Positions 8,649 through 17,136 of a DNA stretch of 64,000 bases are shown one piece after another. The first letter of the stretch is position 1. Each line of letters opens with the position of its first letter. The DNA lies in NCBI RefSeq assembly GCF_024628865.1, contig NZ_CP102384.1, forward strand, positions 2,491,001-2,555,000, in the 5' to 3' direction. Under the pieces are notes generated by a model. That model saw only the letters and a list, made by a program, of their open reading frames with translations. It did not search any database and was not told where the DNA came from. The stretch comes from Sphingopyxis sp. DBS4. GTDB lineage: Bacteria; Pseudomonadota; Alphaproteobacteria; Sphingomonadales; Sphingomonadaceae. Made by a program: the position numbers and the translations under genes.

Positions 8649-9154
8649 TGGCGATGACCGGCCCTTCGGGCGGCGCAGGGCGTCGGCGCGGTCGCGGCGG
8701 TCGCCGCGCGCCGATGGCGGAGATCAACGTCACCCCGCTCGTCGATGTGATGCTGGTGCTGCTGATCATCTTCATGATCACCGCGCCCCTCCTCGCCTCC
8801 GCCGTCCCGATCGATCTGCCCGAAAGCCGGGCGAAGCCGGTCGAGACCGAGGAGCAGGAACCGATCCAGCTTTCGATCAACGGCGACGACACCCTCTATA
8901 TCGGCGACGAAGTGGTTCCAGAGGCCGAGCTTCCCGCCCGCCTTGATGCCATCGCCGGCGCGCAGAAAGAGGGCGACAAGCCGCGCCAGATCATGCTGCG
9001 CGCCGACAAGGGGCTCGACTATGGCCGCGTGATGCGCGTGATGGGCGAGCTCAACCGTGCCGGGCTGACGCGCATCGCGCTCGTCACCACCGGATCGGAT
9101 GCCCCGGCCCCGGCCGAAGCGGCGGTCACCGATGGTTCAGAGACGAACCCCTAG
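8648..9154 (+). CDS. tolR: Tol-Pal system motor protein TolR
   Basis: 168 residues. The protein has an Arg/Gly-rich cytoplasmic N-terminus and one membrane helix with the family motif INVTPLVDVMLVLLIIFMIT (about residues 27-46), whose Asp is the proton-translocating residue. A periplasmic domain ends in LNRAGLTRIALVTT. It pairs with TolQ in the inner-membrane motor. The start codon shares bases with the tolQ stop. An extra 20-residue Ala/Pro tail follows the conserved domain. Confidence 0.96.
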   Translation: MAMTGPSGGAGRRRGRGGRRAPMAEINVTPLVDVMLVLLIIFMITAPLLASAVPIDLPESRAKPVETEEQEPIQLSINGDDTLYIGDEVVPEAELPARLDAIAGAQKEGDKPRQIMLRADKGLDYGRVMRVMGELNRAGLTRIALVTTGSDAPAPAEAAVTDGSETNP

Positions 9155-9163
9155 GCGGTGACC

Positions 9164-9991
9164 ATGGCTGCGCAATCCGCACCCGGAGGGAATCAGAAGA
9201 CCGGCATCGCGATCGCGGTGGCGCTGCATATCATCGTGATCGGCCTGCTTTCGGTGCAATGGACCGCAGGCGACCGGCGTTTCGACAATCCGCCGATGGA
9301 AGTCGATCTGGTCGCCGAAACCGCGGCGCAGTCCTCCGCGCCGGTGATCAGCGAGACCCCGCCCGCCGCACGGCTGGGCGAAGAGGATGCGGACGACATC
9401 GCCGCGCCGCCAGAACCCGTCCCCGCGCCGCCGCTGCCCGAACCGGTCGTGCGGCCGACCCCGGCGCCCGCGCCGAAGCAGGTCGCTCGCCCGGTTCCAG
9501 CGCCGCCCAAGAAAATGCCCCCCGCCGCGCAAAAGGCGACGCCCAAGCCCGCGCCGAAGGCCCCGGCGAAGAAGCCGACGAGCCGCCCGACCGGCCGCCT
9601 CGACGGCATCGTCGACGGCCTGTCGCGGACGCAGCCCAAACAGCCCGCGAGCAAGGGCGCGCCGGCCGCGACGACCTCGGCCGAGGTGCGCCGTTCGATC
9701 GACGTCAGCATCAAGGCCAAGGTCGGCCCGCGCTGGGACAGGTGCAAGGTCAGCGGGGTCGACGTCGAGAAACTGAAGACCGTCGTCAAATTCCGGCTGA
9801 CCCCCACGGGCGCACTCGCGGGCTTCACCAGCGTGACGACGTCGGGACAGAATGACAGCAACCGCTTCCAGGTCGCACGCCACCAGGAATGCGCGAAAAA
9901 GGCGGTCGAAACGGCCGCGCCCTTCGATTTGCCCGAAGAAAATTACAGCTATTGGCAGAATTACACATTGGACTTCGACAAGGTGAGATGA
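9164..9991 (+). CDS. tolA: Tol-Pal system protein TolA (TonB-like C-terminal domain)
   Basis: 275 residues from the ATG at 9164, with AGGCGG five bases upstream; a GTG at 9158 is the alternative. An N-terminal membrane helix (GIAIAVALHIIVIGLLSVQW, about residues 11-30) is followed by a long periplasmic Pro/Ala/Lys-rich linker (about 60-155) and a C-terminal TolA/TonB-like domain (about 170-275). The C-terminal domain has two cysteines (in WDRCKVSG and RHQECAKK) that could form the disulfide seen in TolA domains. TolA spans the periplasm to reach TolB-Pal. Its stop overlaps the tolB start (ATGA). Confidence 0.9.
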   Translation: MAAQSAPGGNQKTGIAIAVALHIIVIGLLSVQWTAGDRRFDNPPMEVDLVAETAAQSSAPVISETPPAARLGEEDADDIAAPPEPVPAPPLPEPVVRPTPAPAPKQVARPVPAPPKKMPPAAQKATPKPAPKAPAKKPTSRPTGRLDGIVDGLSRTQPKQPASKGAPAATTSAEVRRSIDVSIKAKVGPRWDRCKVSGVDVEKLKTVVKFRLTPTGALAGFTSVTTSGQNDSNRFQVARHQECAKKAVETAAPFDLPEENYSYWQNYTLDFDKVR

Positions 9992-11367
9992 GCATGACTC
10001 TTGCGAGATATTTGATCGCCGGCCTCCTGATGACGGTTGCCAGCCCCGTGGTCGCCCAGACCCAGTCGGTGCAGCCGCCCGTCGTCCAGCCTCCGGCGGA
10101 CGGCCCGCGCGAATCGATCACCGGCACGCTGTCGCAGGATCGCACCGTCATCGCGGTCCCCGCCTTCGCGACCCCGGCGGCGGTCAATGTCGCGGGGCTC
10201 AACACCGCGAGCCTCGGCAAGCAGATCGCCGACGTTATCGCCGCCGACCTCGAACGCAGCGGGCTCTACGCGCCGCTCGGTCCCGGCAGCGTCCGCGCGA
10301 TCAGCATGGCGGAAGTGCGCGCGCCGCAATTCGCCGACTGGCAGGCGCGGAACGCCGAGAATGTCGTCCATGGCTTCGTGCAGGCGAGCGGCACCGGCGG
10401 GCTCGTCGTCGGCTGCTACCTCTACGACACCGACCTCGGCAGCGAGCTGGTGCGGCAGGGGTACGAGATCCAGCCCGCCGACTGGCGCCGCGCCGCGCAT
10501 AAATGCGCCGACGCCATCTATTCGCGCCTGTCGGGGGAATCGCCCTTCTTCGACAGCCGCGTCGCCTACATTGCCGAGAGCGGCCCCAAGGGGAACCGCA
10601 TCAAACGGCTGGCGATCATGGATTCGGACGGCGGCAACCACCGCTTCATCACCAACGGCCAGGCGCTCGCGCTCAGCCCGCGCTTCTCGCCCGATTACAA
10701 GAAGATCGTCTATGTCAGCTATTTGAACGACCGCGTCCGCGTCTTCATCTACGACGTCAATGCGGGCACGCAGAAGCTGGTAACCGAAAGCAAGAATGCG
10801 ACCTTTGCGCCGCGCTGGTCGCCCGATGGCCGCCAGATCCTCTATTCGATGGCAGTCGGCGGCAACACCGACATCTATCGCATCTCGGCCGAGGGCGGCA
10901 CGCCGGTGCGGCTGACCAGCACGCCGGGAATCGACGTCGGCGGCAGTTTCTCGCCCGATGGCAAGAAGATCGTGTTCGAAAGCGACCGCTCGGGCGGGCA
11001 GCAACTTTACACGATGAACATCGACGGATCGAACCAGCAGCGGATCAGCTTTGGCGGCGGGCGCTATGCGACCCCCGAATGGTCGCCGCGCGGCGACCTG
11101 ATTGCCTTCACCAAGATGGGCGGCGGCGAGTTCCGCGTCGGCGTGATGACGCCATCGGGCGGCGGCGAGCGGCTGCTCACCAACAGCTGGCAGGACGAGG
11201 CGCCGACCTGGTCGCCGAACGGCCGCGTCATCCAGTTCTTTCGCACCACGCCGGGCAAGGCGGGCAAATCGTCGCTGTGGCAGGTCGACCTGACCGGCGT
11301 GAACCTGCGCCGCCTGCCGACGCCGCAGGACGGATCGGACCCGAGCTGGGGGCCGATCCTGCCCTGA
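9988..11367 (+). CDS. tolB: Tol-Pal system periplasmic protein TolB
   Basis: 459 residues with a Sec signal peptide (ARYLIAGLLMTVASPVVAQ). The N-terminal TolB domain (about 40-160) is followed by a six-bladed WD40-like propeller with the repeated SPDG/SPDY-K-I-V/I-F/Y signature (for example SPDGRQILYS, SPDGKKIVFESDRSG, SPRGDLIAFT). TolB binds Pal and TolA and helps move Pal to division sites. The start at 9988 overlaps the tolA stop; a second ATG two codons later is also possible. pal follows after 110 bases. Confidence 0.97.
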   Translation: MSMTLARYLIAGLLMTVASPVVAQTQSVQPPVVQPPADGPRESITGTLSQDRTVIAVPAFATPAAVNVAGLNTASLGKQIADVIAADLERSGLYAPLGPGSVRAISMAEVRAPQFADWQARNAENVVHGFVQASGTGGLVVGCYLYDTDLGSELVRQGYEIQPADWRRAAHKCADAIYSRLSGESPFFDSRVAYIAESGPKGNRIKRLAIMDSDGGNHRFITNGQALALSPRFSPDYKKIVYVSYLNDRVRVFIYDVNAGTQKLVTESKNATFAPRWSPDGRQILYSMAVGGNTDIYRISAEGGTPVRLTSTPGIDVGGSFSPDGKKIVFESDRSGGQQLYTMNIDGSNQQRISFGGGRYATPEWSPRGDLIAFTKMGGGEFRVGVMTPSGGGERLLTNSWQDEAPTWSPNGRVIQFFRTTPGKAGKSSLWQVDLTGVNLRRLPTPQDGSDPSWGPILP

Positions 11368-11477
11368 TCGCGGCCGCGGAACCAAAGGAAATCCGCGGGG
11401 TTTGACTCTTTGCGTTCAATGCGGGTTAATCCCACGCGGTCACGACTGAAAAATGCAACAACAAGAGGACAGAAGAC

Positions 11478-11987
11478 ATGACGATACGCAAAACCACCGC
11501 GATGATCGCGGCGATCACCATGCTTGCTGTGGGTGCCTGTGCAAAGAAGGCGCCGGAACAACTGCCGCCCGCGCCCGAAGGAACCGGCACCGATACGGGA
11601 ACGAATACCGGCGGCGTGGTCCCCGGATCGCAGGAAGACTTTGTCGCCAATGTTTCGTCCGACCGGATTTTCTTCGGTTTCGATCAGTACAACGTCGATG
11701 CCGAGGATCAGGCGACGCTGCAGAGCCAGGCGCAGTGGCTCGCCCGCAATCCCGCGGTGCGCGTCACGCTGGAGGGCCACGCCGACGAACGCGGCACCCG
11801 CGACTATAACATCGCGCTCGGCGAGCGCCGCGCCAATGCCGCGAAAAATTATCTCGCGACGCTGGGCGTCGACCCGAGCCGGATCGACGTGATCAGCTAT
11901 GGCAAGGAACGCCCGGCGGCGCTCGGCTCGAACGAGGAAGCCTGGGCACAGAACCGCCGCGCCGTGACCGTCGTCATCGCGCGATAA
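11478..11987 (+). CDS. pal: Peptidoglycan-associated lipoprotein Pal
   Basis: 169 residues. A lipoprotein signal peptide ends in the lipobox LAVGAC (Cys about residue 21), followed by a Pro/Gly/Thr linker and an OmpA-like peptidoglycan-binding domain (about 60-169). That domain has RVTLEGHADERGTRDYNIALG and GERRANAAKNYL, which carry the residues that bind diaminopimelate. It is the outer-membrane end of the Tol-Pal system. A palindromic repeat begins about 30 bases after the stop. Confidence 0.97.
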   Translation: MTIRKTTAMIAAITMLAVGACAKKAPEQLPPAPEGTGTDTGTNTGGVVPGSQEDFVANVSSDRIFFGFDQYNVDAEDQATLQSQAQWLARNPAVRVTLEGHADERGTRDYNIALGERRANAAKNYLATLGVDPSRIDVISYGKERPAALGSNEEAWAQNRRAVTVVIAR

Positions 11988-12015
11988 GCGAAGTCGACCG
12001 CGAATAAAATACAGG

Positions 12016-12102
12016 TGTGTCCCCGCGAAGGCGGGGACCCATCTCCGACCGGTTCAGCATAGCACCGACCGCAGATGGCCCCCCGCCTTCGCGGGGGAAC
12101 AC
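12016..12102. repeat. Palindromic repeat (GTCCCCGCGAAGGCGGGGACCCATC family), after pal
   Basis: Inverted arms TGTCCCCGCGAAGGCGGGGA and the complementary CCCCCGCCTTCGCGGGGGAACAC surround a loop of about 40 bases. Related copies lie at 12971-13055, 17031-17117 and 61529-61613. The paired arms with a conserved spacing resemble REP doublets (REPINs). A separate short hairpin, CCTTCCCCTGAAGGGAAGG, lies at about 12128-12146 between the convergent pal and prepilin peptidase genes. Confidence 0.8.
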
Positions 12103-12159
12103 CGGGTTGAAAATACCCCATCCCAATCCTTCCCCTGAAGGGAAGGTGCTTATCGGGCG

Positions 12160-12936
12160 TCATCGCGCGATAAGCAGCGGCCATAGCGGCACCGTCGCCC
12201 AGGCGGCGGCGCAAGCGAAAAGACCGAAGGGGACCGGCCGTCGAGCCAACGGCCGGTCCCCTTTTCCGTGCGCGACAAGCGCCCAGAGCAGCCCGCCGAG
12301 GCTAGCGAGCAACAGCAGCAGCGGCAGCGCCTGCCAGCCGAGCCAGCAGCCGATCGCCGCGACGAGCTTGGGGTCGCCACCGCCCATTCCTTCATCGCTG
12401 CGCAGGCGGCGATAGGCCCAGGCGATAACCGCGAGAACCAGCCCGCCCGCAAGCGCCCCGATCCAGCGGTCGAGCAAGGGGACGCCAAGCATCGGACCGG
12501 CCAGAAGCAGACCAGTGATCGCGAGCACGGCATTGAGCCTGTCGGGCAGCCAGAAATGCCGTGCGTCGAGCAAGGCGAGCGGCAGCAGCAGCCAGCCGAA
12601 CAGCGCCCAGAGCCAGCCCGCGGTGCCGGGCAAGAGCGCCAGCGCGACAACGCCGATCAATCCCGAAGCGATCTCGACCTGTCCGTGAAACGGATCGATC
12701 CGCACCCCGCACCGCGCACACGCTCCGCGCATCCAGAACACCGACAACAGCGGCACCAACTCCCACGCGCGAAGCGGCCGGCCACAGCCGTCGCATTGCG
12801 AGCGGCCCAATACCGATCGTCCAGCGGGCCAGCGTAGCACCAGCGTCGCGATGAAACTGCCAAAGGTAAGGCCGATAAGTCCGGCGAGAAGGACGGCGGC
12901 GCCGAAAGGCAGGGCGTCGAGGATCGATCCAATCAT
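12160..12936 (-). CDS. gspO: Prepilin peptidase (GspO/PilD, A24 aspartyl protease)
   Basis: 258 residues with about eight membrane helices. The enzyme cleaves and N-methylates type II secretion pseudopilins. The N-terminal zinc-binding CDGCGR...CARCG pairs (about residues 48-74) are present. The two catalytic aspartates are in LLDARHFWLPDRLN (about 122) and in GMGGGDPKLVAAIG (about 185). It is the last gene of the minus-strand gsp run, separated from gspN by a palindromic repeat and about 140 bases. It therefore may have its own promoter, or depend on readthrough. Confidence 0.93.
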   Translation of the reverse strand: MIGSILDALPFGAAVLLAGLIGLTFGSFIATLVLRWPAGRSVLGRSQCDGCGRPLRAWELVPLLSVFWMRGACARCGVRIDPFHGQVEIASGLIGVVALALLPGTAGWLWALFGWLLLPLALLDARHFWLPDRLNAVLAITGLLLAGPMLGVPLLDRWIGALAGGLVLAVIAWAYRRLRSDEGMGGGDPKLVAAIGCWLGWQALPLLLLLASLGGLLWALVAHGKGDRPLARRPVPFGLFACAAAWATVPLWPLLIAR

Positions 12937-12970
12937 CTCCGGCCCTTCCCGCTCCGCCTTTGCTCAACCC

Positions 12971-13055
12971 TGTGTCCCCGCGAAGGCGGGGACCCATCAT
13001 CCGATCGGTCCCGGATCGCACCGGCCGGAGATGGACCCCCGCTTTCGCGGGAGAA
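12971..13055. repeat. Palindromic repeat between gspN and gspO
   Basis: Same family as 12016-12102: GTCCCCGCGAAGGCGGGGACC left arm and a slightly diverged right arm (GACCCCCGCTTTCGCGGGAGAAC, near 13034-13055). It interrupts an otherwise tightly packed gsp operon, so it may lower expression of the downstream prepilin peptidase or mark a transcript end. Confidence 0.78.
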
Positions 13056-13074
13056 CGGGGCTTTCAGACCATCC

Positions 13075-13791
13075 CTAAAACCGCCCCGTCGCGGTCAGCA
13101 CATATCCGTTCGCCCCCGGCTTGAACCCCAGCACCGTCAGCGCCGCCGCCATCGCCGGGTCGCGATCGACGTTGATCGCGAATTGCGCACGATAAGCCCC
13201 GCGCGCATCGAACGACAGCGCCAGCCGCTCCATCCCCGACTGGCTGGCGAGCACCGCCCGCGCGCGACCGTTCGCACAGGCAATCGGCCCCAACAGCCCG
13301 CGCGACAGGTCGAGCCCCGCGATCGGCGCGGTCACCATCAATTGCAGCCGCCCCGCCGCCTCGACGCATTGTCCGGCATCGTCGAAACGCACCGACACAC
13401 CCTCGAAACGGATCGTGTCAACTGGAACGATGCCGAGCCCGCCCGACAGCGAAGTCGCGCCGTTGACGTCGGACATGCCGCGCGGATCGCTTCCGTGAAG
13501 CCGCCCCGACAGCGCGCCAAGTCGTTCATCGGCGCGTGTGAAGGCAAGCTCTGTATCGCCGCCGAGCAACGCGAGCGGCGACAGGCTCGCGCGCACCGTG
13601 CCGAGCGGCAAGACGCCTAGCCGCGCGTCGATCAGCGTCCCCGACCACACCGACCCGCGAACCTCACGCGCCGCGATGCCCGCATCGGCCGCGCCCGACA
13701 GCGACAGCGCGAGCCGCATCGGAAAGGTCGCGACGATCAGCAGCAGCGCGAGCAACGCCGCGCCGATCATCCAGCGCCTGCGCCCGCTCAT
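13075..13791 (-). CDS. gspN: Type II secretion system protein GspN
   Basis: 238 residues. A cytoplasmic RRR stretch is followed by one membrane helix (MIGAALLALLLIVATFPMRLAL, about residues 8-29, shown in part) and a periplasmic domain with the GspN pattern VRGSVWSGTLIDARLG and PLGTVRASLSPLALLGG. GspN is an optional inner-membrane component of the T2SS whose exact job is unclear. Its start overlaps the gspM stop by four bases. Weak conservation in the second half is normal for the family. Confidence 0.85.
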   Translation of the reverse strand: MSGRRRWMIGAALLALLLIVATFPMRLALSLSGAADAGIAAREVRGSVWSGTLIDARLGVLPLGTVRASLSPLALLGGDTELAFTRADERLGALSGRLHGSDPRGMSDVNGATSLSGGLGIVPVDTIRFEGVSVRFDDAGQCVEAAGRLQLMVTAPIAGLDLSRGLLGPIACANGRARAVLASQSGMERLALSFDARGAYRAQFAINVDRDPAMAAALTVLGFKPGANGYVLTATGRF

Positions 13792-14270
13792 TGTCCGGCC
13801 TTTCTCAGTTCGGCGGTCATGCCGACAGTGCCGTCGGCGGCCGGGGTGATCGTCAATTGATCGACGATGAAACCCTGTCCCTCGAGCGAGGCGAGCCAGT
13901 CGGTCAGCACCGGCGCCTTGGCGGTCGCAATCGCGATCGTCGCCTGCCCCTGTCCCCGCGCCTCGTTGCGGTCGAGCGTCAGCCCGATCTCGCCCGCCGA
14001 CTGCGCGAGATATTGGTCGACCGCCACGGCATCAACCGCCGCGGCCACCGACGTCGCCGGCCGCGACGCGAGCAATTGCACTTTCGCCGCGACGCGCCCC
14101 TCGCGCTCGATCGCGGCGCTGTGCCGACTTTCAAGGTCGGCGAAGGCGGCAACCGCCGGCCGTCCGAGCACCCAGCCGAGCACCGCGAGCGCCAGCACGC
14201 CCGCGACGCCGACGAGCCAGCGCTCGCGCATCGACAGGCCGCCCCACCAATTTTTCACCGCGTCCATCAT
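13788..14270 (-). CDS. gspM: Type II secretion system protein GspM
   Basis: 160 residues. There is a short cytoplasmic N-terminus with WWGGLSMRERWLV, the usual GspM entry motif, one membrane helix (about 20-38), a coiled-coil stretch (about 45-75), and a ferredoxin-like periplasmic domain ending in GFIVDQLTITPAADGTVG. GspM partners with GspL in the inner-membrane platform. Start and stop overlap gspL and gspN by four bases each, so the three are translationally coupled. Confidence 0.9.
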   Translation of the reverse strand: MMDAVKNWWGGLSMRERWLVGVAGVLALAVLGWVLGRPAVAAFADLESRHSAAIEREGRVAAKVQLLASRPATSVAAAVDAVAVDQYLAQSAGEIGLTLDRNEARGQGQATIAIATAKAPVLTDWLASLEGQGFIVDQLTITPAADGTVGMTAELRKAGQ

Positions 14271-15412
14271 GGCACCGCCCGGATCGTCACATTGGCCATC
14301 TGCTGGCCGTCGGCTCCCGCCATCGGCTGCGCCGTGATGCGATAGCCATGCGCCTGCAGCGCGAGCAGCACCGCGTTGATGTCGTCGACGCGCGGTGCGG
14401 CGAGCGTCGTCGTCAGCGTGCCGTCGGTGCGATGCGCCAGGCTCTTGAGCGTTACGCCCGGCGTATCGCGCATCGCATCGTAGAGCGCCGACGCCGGGAC
14501 CGAGAAAGCGAGCGGCCCGCCGCCCGCCGCGGCGAGGCGCCGGTCGATCTCCGCCTCGGCCGCTTCGGCGTTAGGCGCGGCAATTCCTGCCTTTTTCGCT
14601 GTTTCTACCGTCACTTCGTCGGCGCGGCTGCTATCCGACATCAGCCGAATCGCATGGACGACCGGCACCATCAGGCTGACGACGAGCAGCGCGATCAGCA
14701 GCCGCTTCGCCAGCCGCAGCAGCGCCGGATCGACGGCCCAGTTCCGCTTCGGCTTCCACGCGCCGCTGAGCAGGTCGAGCGGCGGCGCGGCAAGCGAGAG
14801 CAACAGCGCTTCACGCATCTGCGCGGCATCGAGCGGCGCGATCGTCCGTTCGCCGGCGATCAGCGGATCGAGTTCGGGGTCGGACAGAAAGGCGCGATCG
14901 GCGGTGCGGACGATCGTCTCGTCGCCGACCTCGGCGGCCCAGAGCGTTTCCGCCTCGGGCGGCGGCACGGCCGCAGCCGCAGGAAGGATCGTATCGGGCG
15001 ACAGTCCCTGCGCCGCCAGCCAGTCGGTCCACGCCGTCATCGCGGCGTGGGTCGTCACCGCGACGGGGACCGCCTGCCCCGCCTCGGCGGGCTGGCCCGC
15101 GACGACGTGCAGCGCGGACGCTTCGCCCAGACTGTCCTTCAGCGCATCGAGCCGCGCCGCCGCCGCCGCCTGCGCCGGGGCGGCATCAGGGTAATGGTGC
15201 CAGCGCAGCGGCACGTCGGCAGCGGGTGCCAGCGCGATCAGCCGACCGTCGGCAGCGTCGTCCTGCGGGCGTTCCCATGCATCGACCCAGCCGTCGTCCT
15301 GCCCCGAATCGACAATGACACCATCATCGACGCGCAGCCACGCCGGGCGCACGGCCGTTTCGTCCGCAAGCGCCGCCACCGGGGGCAGCCAGAGGATCAG
15401 GGTGCGGCTCAT
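14267..15412 (-). CDS. gspL: Type II secretion system protein GspL
   Basis: 381 residues, in the normal range. An actin-like cytoplasmic domain (about 1-225), which binds the GspE ATPase, is followed by a membrane helix (LLIALLVVSLMVPVVHAIRL, about 245-264) and a periplasmic ferredoxin-like domain ending in AHGYRITAQPMAGADGQQMA. GspL links cytoplasmic ATP hydrolysis to the periplasmic pseudopilus. It starts one base after the gspK stop and overlaps gspM. Confidence 0.92.
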   Translation of the reverse strand: MSRTLILWLPPVAALADETAVRPAWLRVDDGVIVDSGQDDGWVDAWERPQDDAADGRLIALAPAADVPLRWHHYPDAAPAQAAAAARLDALKDSLGEASALHVVAGQPAEAGQAVPVAVTTHAAMTAWTDWLAAQGLSPDTILPAAAAVPPPEAETLWAAEVGDETIVRTADRAFLSDPELDPLIAGERTIAPLDAAQMREALLLSLAAPPLDLLSGAWKPKRNWAVDPALLRLAKRLLIALLVVSLMVPVVHAIRLMSDSSRADEVTVETAKKAGIAAPNAEAAEAEIDRRLAAAGGGPLAFSVPASALYDAMRDTPGVTLKSLAHRTDGTLTTTLAAPRVDDINAVLLALQAHGYRITAQPMAGADGQQMANVTIRAVP

Positions 15413-15413
15413 C

Positions 15414-16421
15414 TCAATCGCTCTCGCCCCAGTCGCGGCGGACGATCAGCGGCGACGCCAGCCCGGCGCCGGCCGCGCCGCCATTGGCATCGATGAGCGA
15501 CCTTGCCGTCAAAACCCCGTCCCCCATCGTCACCTTCGTCGTCAGCATCAGCCAGCGACTGTTCACCCCGGCCTGTTCGGCGACATCCTGCGGCGGCTTG
15601 CGCCCCTCGAACGCCCGCGCCTCCCAGAATCTCACGCTGCTGCCATAGCCGCCGGCGGGCCGCGTCGCCAGCGCCGCGCGCGCATCGGCGACGGTCAGTT
15701 CGCCGGGCATCAGCATCGCGATCAGCGGCGCCTGTTCGGGCGCCAGGGTGTTGACGTTGAGCTTCACCGGATCGGCCTCGGGCAGCACGCATATCCAGGG
15801 TTTGAGCTGGGCATAGATTTTGGGGGTCACGCCGCGCACCGCGCGCAGTTCGCTGATGTCCACCATCTTGCGGTTGGCGGCGAGATAATGCGCCTGCATC
15901 CCGCGATAGACATTGTCCTCGGCGCCGAGCGGCCCCTCGTTGCTGTCGCTGTCGATCCAGTCGGCGGTCGCGCCTGCGATTTGCTGCGCCTGCCCGTCAT
16001 CGATGCCGACCAGCTTCATCAGCGCTGCGAACTGGGCGATCGCTCCCGACCGCTGGCTGAGCCTGCCCGGCGTCACTTCGGCGACCAGGCTGTTGAGATT
16101 GAAGCAGTTGTTCGCATCGGTCAGCCGCGCCCGCCCCTCGCCGCCGGGCAGCGGCAGGGTGAAATCGCGCCCCAGCCAGCCGCCCTCAAGCGTCAGCCGC
16201 GTCGGGTCGCGCGAGACGAGGCTGGCGACGCGCCGCAGCGCGATCTGCTCGGCGGCAAAGGCATAGGCACGCCCCTGATCGACCGTCGCGGCGCTGCCGG
16301 CAATGCGCGTCGCCAGCATCAACCGGTCGAGCGCGGTCGCCGCGATCACCGCCATCACTGCGACGAGCAACAGCACCGCCAGCAGCGCGGCGCCGCGCTC
16401 TCGCTGTTCGTCGCGCATCAT
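15414..16421 (-). CDS. gspK: Type II secretion system minor pseudopilin GspK
   Basis: 335 residues, a typical length for this large minor pseudopilin. The prepilin-like leader MMRDEQRERG is followed by the hydrophobic helix AALLAVLLLVAVMAVIAATA. As is usual for GspK, the Glu at position 5 of the mature protein is missing. The helix-rich domain insertion is present (CFNLNSLVAEV, then ADWIDSDSNEGPLGAEDNVY, the calcium-site region). GspK caps the pseudopilus tip with GspI and GspJ. Its start overlaps the gspJ stop by four bases. Confidence 0.93.
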   Translation of the reverse strand: MMRDEQRERGAALLAVLLLVAVMAVIAATALDRLMLATRIAGSAATVDQGRAYAFAAEQIALRRVASLVSRDPTRLTLEGGWLGRDFTLPLPGGEGRARLTDANNCFNLNSLVAEVTPGRLSQRSGAIAQFAALMKLVGIDDGQAQQIAGATADWIDSDSNEGPLGAEDNVYRGMQAHYLAANRKMVDISELRAVRGVTPKIYAQLKPWICVLPEADPVKLNVNTLAPEQAPLIAMLMPGELTVADARAALATRPAGGYGSSVRFWEARAFEGRKPPQDVAEQAGVNSRWLMLTTKVTMGDGVLTARSLIDANGGAAGAGLASPLIVRRDWGESD

Positions 16422-17128
16422 GGCGCAGCCCCCTGCACGGGCGGCGGTGGGGGGGCAGCCGGAGCGGTCAGGAACAGCATCGTCAGCGGGGCGCGGCCGG
16501 TGCGGGTCAGCCGCACCTCGACTGCGCGCGGCAGGCGGTCGCCGGGGTCGCTCGTCCAGCTTTCGGACCAGTTGCCGCGCTCGTCGCGATAACGGACGGC
16601 GACGCTCGCGACTTCATCGACCAGCCGGTCGCCGTCGGAGAGCGCGGTGCCGTCGAGCATCGGCTGCGTCGCACGGCGCCATTCGCCGCCGACCAGCGCA
16701 TAGCCGACACGCTCGACCTCAGGCCGCGCGCTGCCGTCCGACGGCGCGCCCGCGTGAACGAAAGCGAAGCCCGAGGCGGAGCCCAGAAAGGCGGGCACGG
16801 CTTCACCCGAAGGGCCGCGCGTCGAACGCTGCACCGCCTGCGCCAGATCGTTCGCCATCACCGCGCGCACGCGGTTGAGCCCGCTCATGCCTTTCAGGCG
16901 TTGCTGCACCGCGTCCTGCGTATCGACGCTGCTGCGGAGCAGGCCGACGCCCATCGCCGCGATCGCCGCGAAGATCGACAGCGAAACGAGCATTTCGACG
17001 AGCGTGAAGCCGCGCTCGTCGCCCCTTTCGTGCTCCCCTGCGAAGGCGGGGGTCCAAAGAGCGCGCGCGCACCGTCGCTCGAGGGCGCTCTGGGTCCCCG
17101 CCTTCGCGGGGACACACGGTGGGGTCAT
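16418..17128 (-). CDS. gspJ: Type II secretion system minor pseudopilin GspJ with a repeat-encoded leader
   Basis: 236 residues from the ATG at 17128, eight bases after the gspI stop and preceded by GAGGGAGG. The pseudopilin signature G/FTLVEMLVSLSIFAAIAAMG starts only at residue 41. Normal leaders are about 6-25 residues. Residues 5-33 are encoded by an 87-base palindromic repeat read in frame (CVPAKAGTQSALERR and then TPAFAG are its translated arms). No ATG, GTG or TTG codon lies between the repeat and the FTLVEM motif, so the long leader appears to be real. The mature domain looks complete. Whether the prepilin peptidase accepts the leader is not shown. Confidence 0.85.
   Translation of the reverse strand: MTPPCVPAKAGTQSALERRCARALWTPAFAGEHERGDERGFTLVEMLVSLSIFAAIAAMGVGLLRSSVDTQDAVQQRLKGMSGLNRVRAVMANDLAQAVQRSTRGPSGEAVPAFLGSASGFAFVHAGAPSDGSARPEVERVGYALVGGEWRRATQPMLDGTALSDGDRLVDEVASVAVRYRDERGNWSESWTSDPGDRLPRAVEVRLTRTGRAPLTMLFLTAPAAPPPPPVQGAAP
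17031..17117. repeat. Palindromic repeat inside the gspJ coding sequence
   Basis: The arms are CTCCCCTGCGAAGGCGGGGG (from about 17033) and CCCCGCCTTCGCGGGGACAC (to 17117), around a loop of about 45 bases. It belongs to the GTCCCCGCGAAGG family seen at 12016, 12971 and 61529. The element spans 87 bases, exactly 29 codons, and contains no stop in the gspJ frame, so the open reading frame is kept. Confidence 0.85.
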
Positions 17129-17136
17129 ATCCTCCC

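Noticed and set aside
9387..9776. Arg/Pro-rich frames within tolA
   Set aside because: They are alternative-frame readings of the TolA Pro/Ala/Lys linker.
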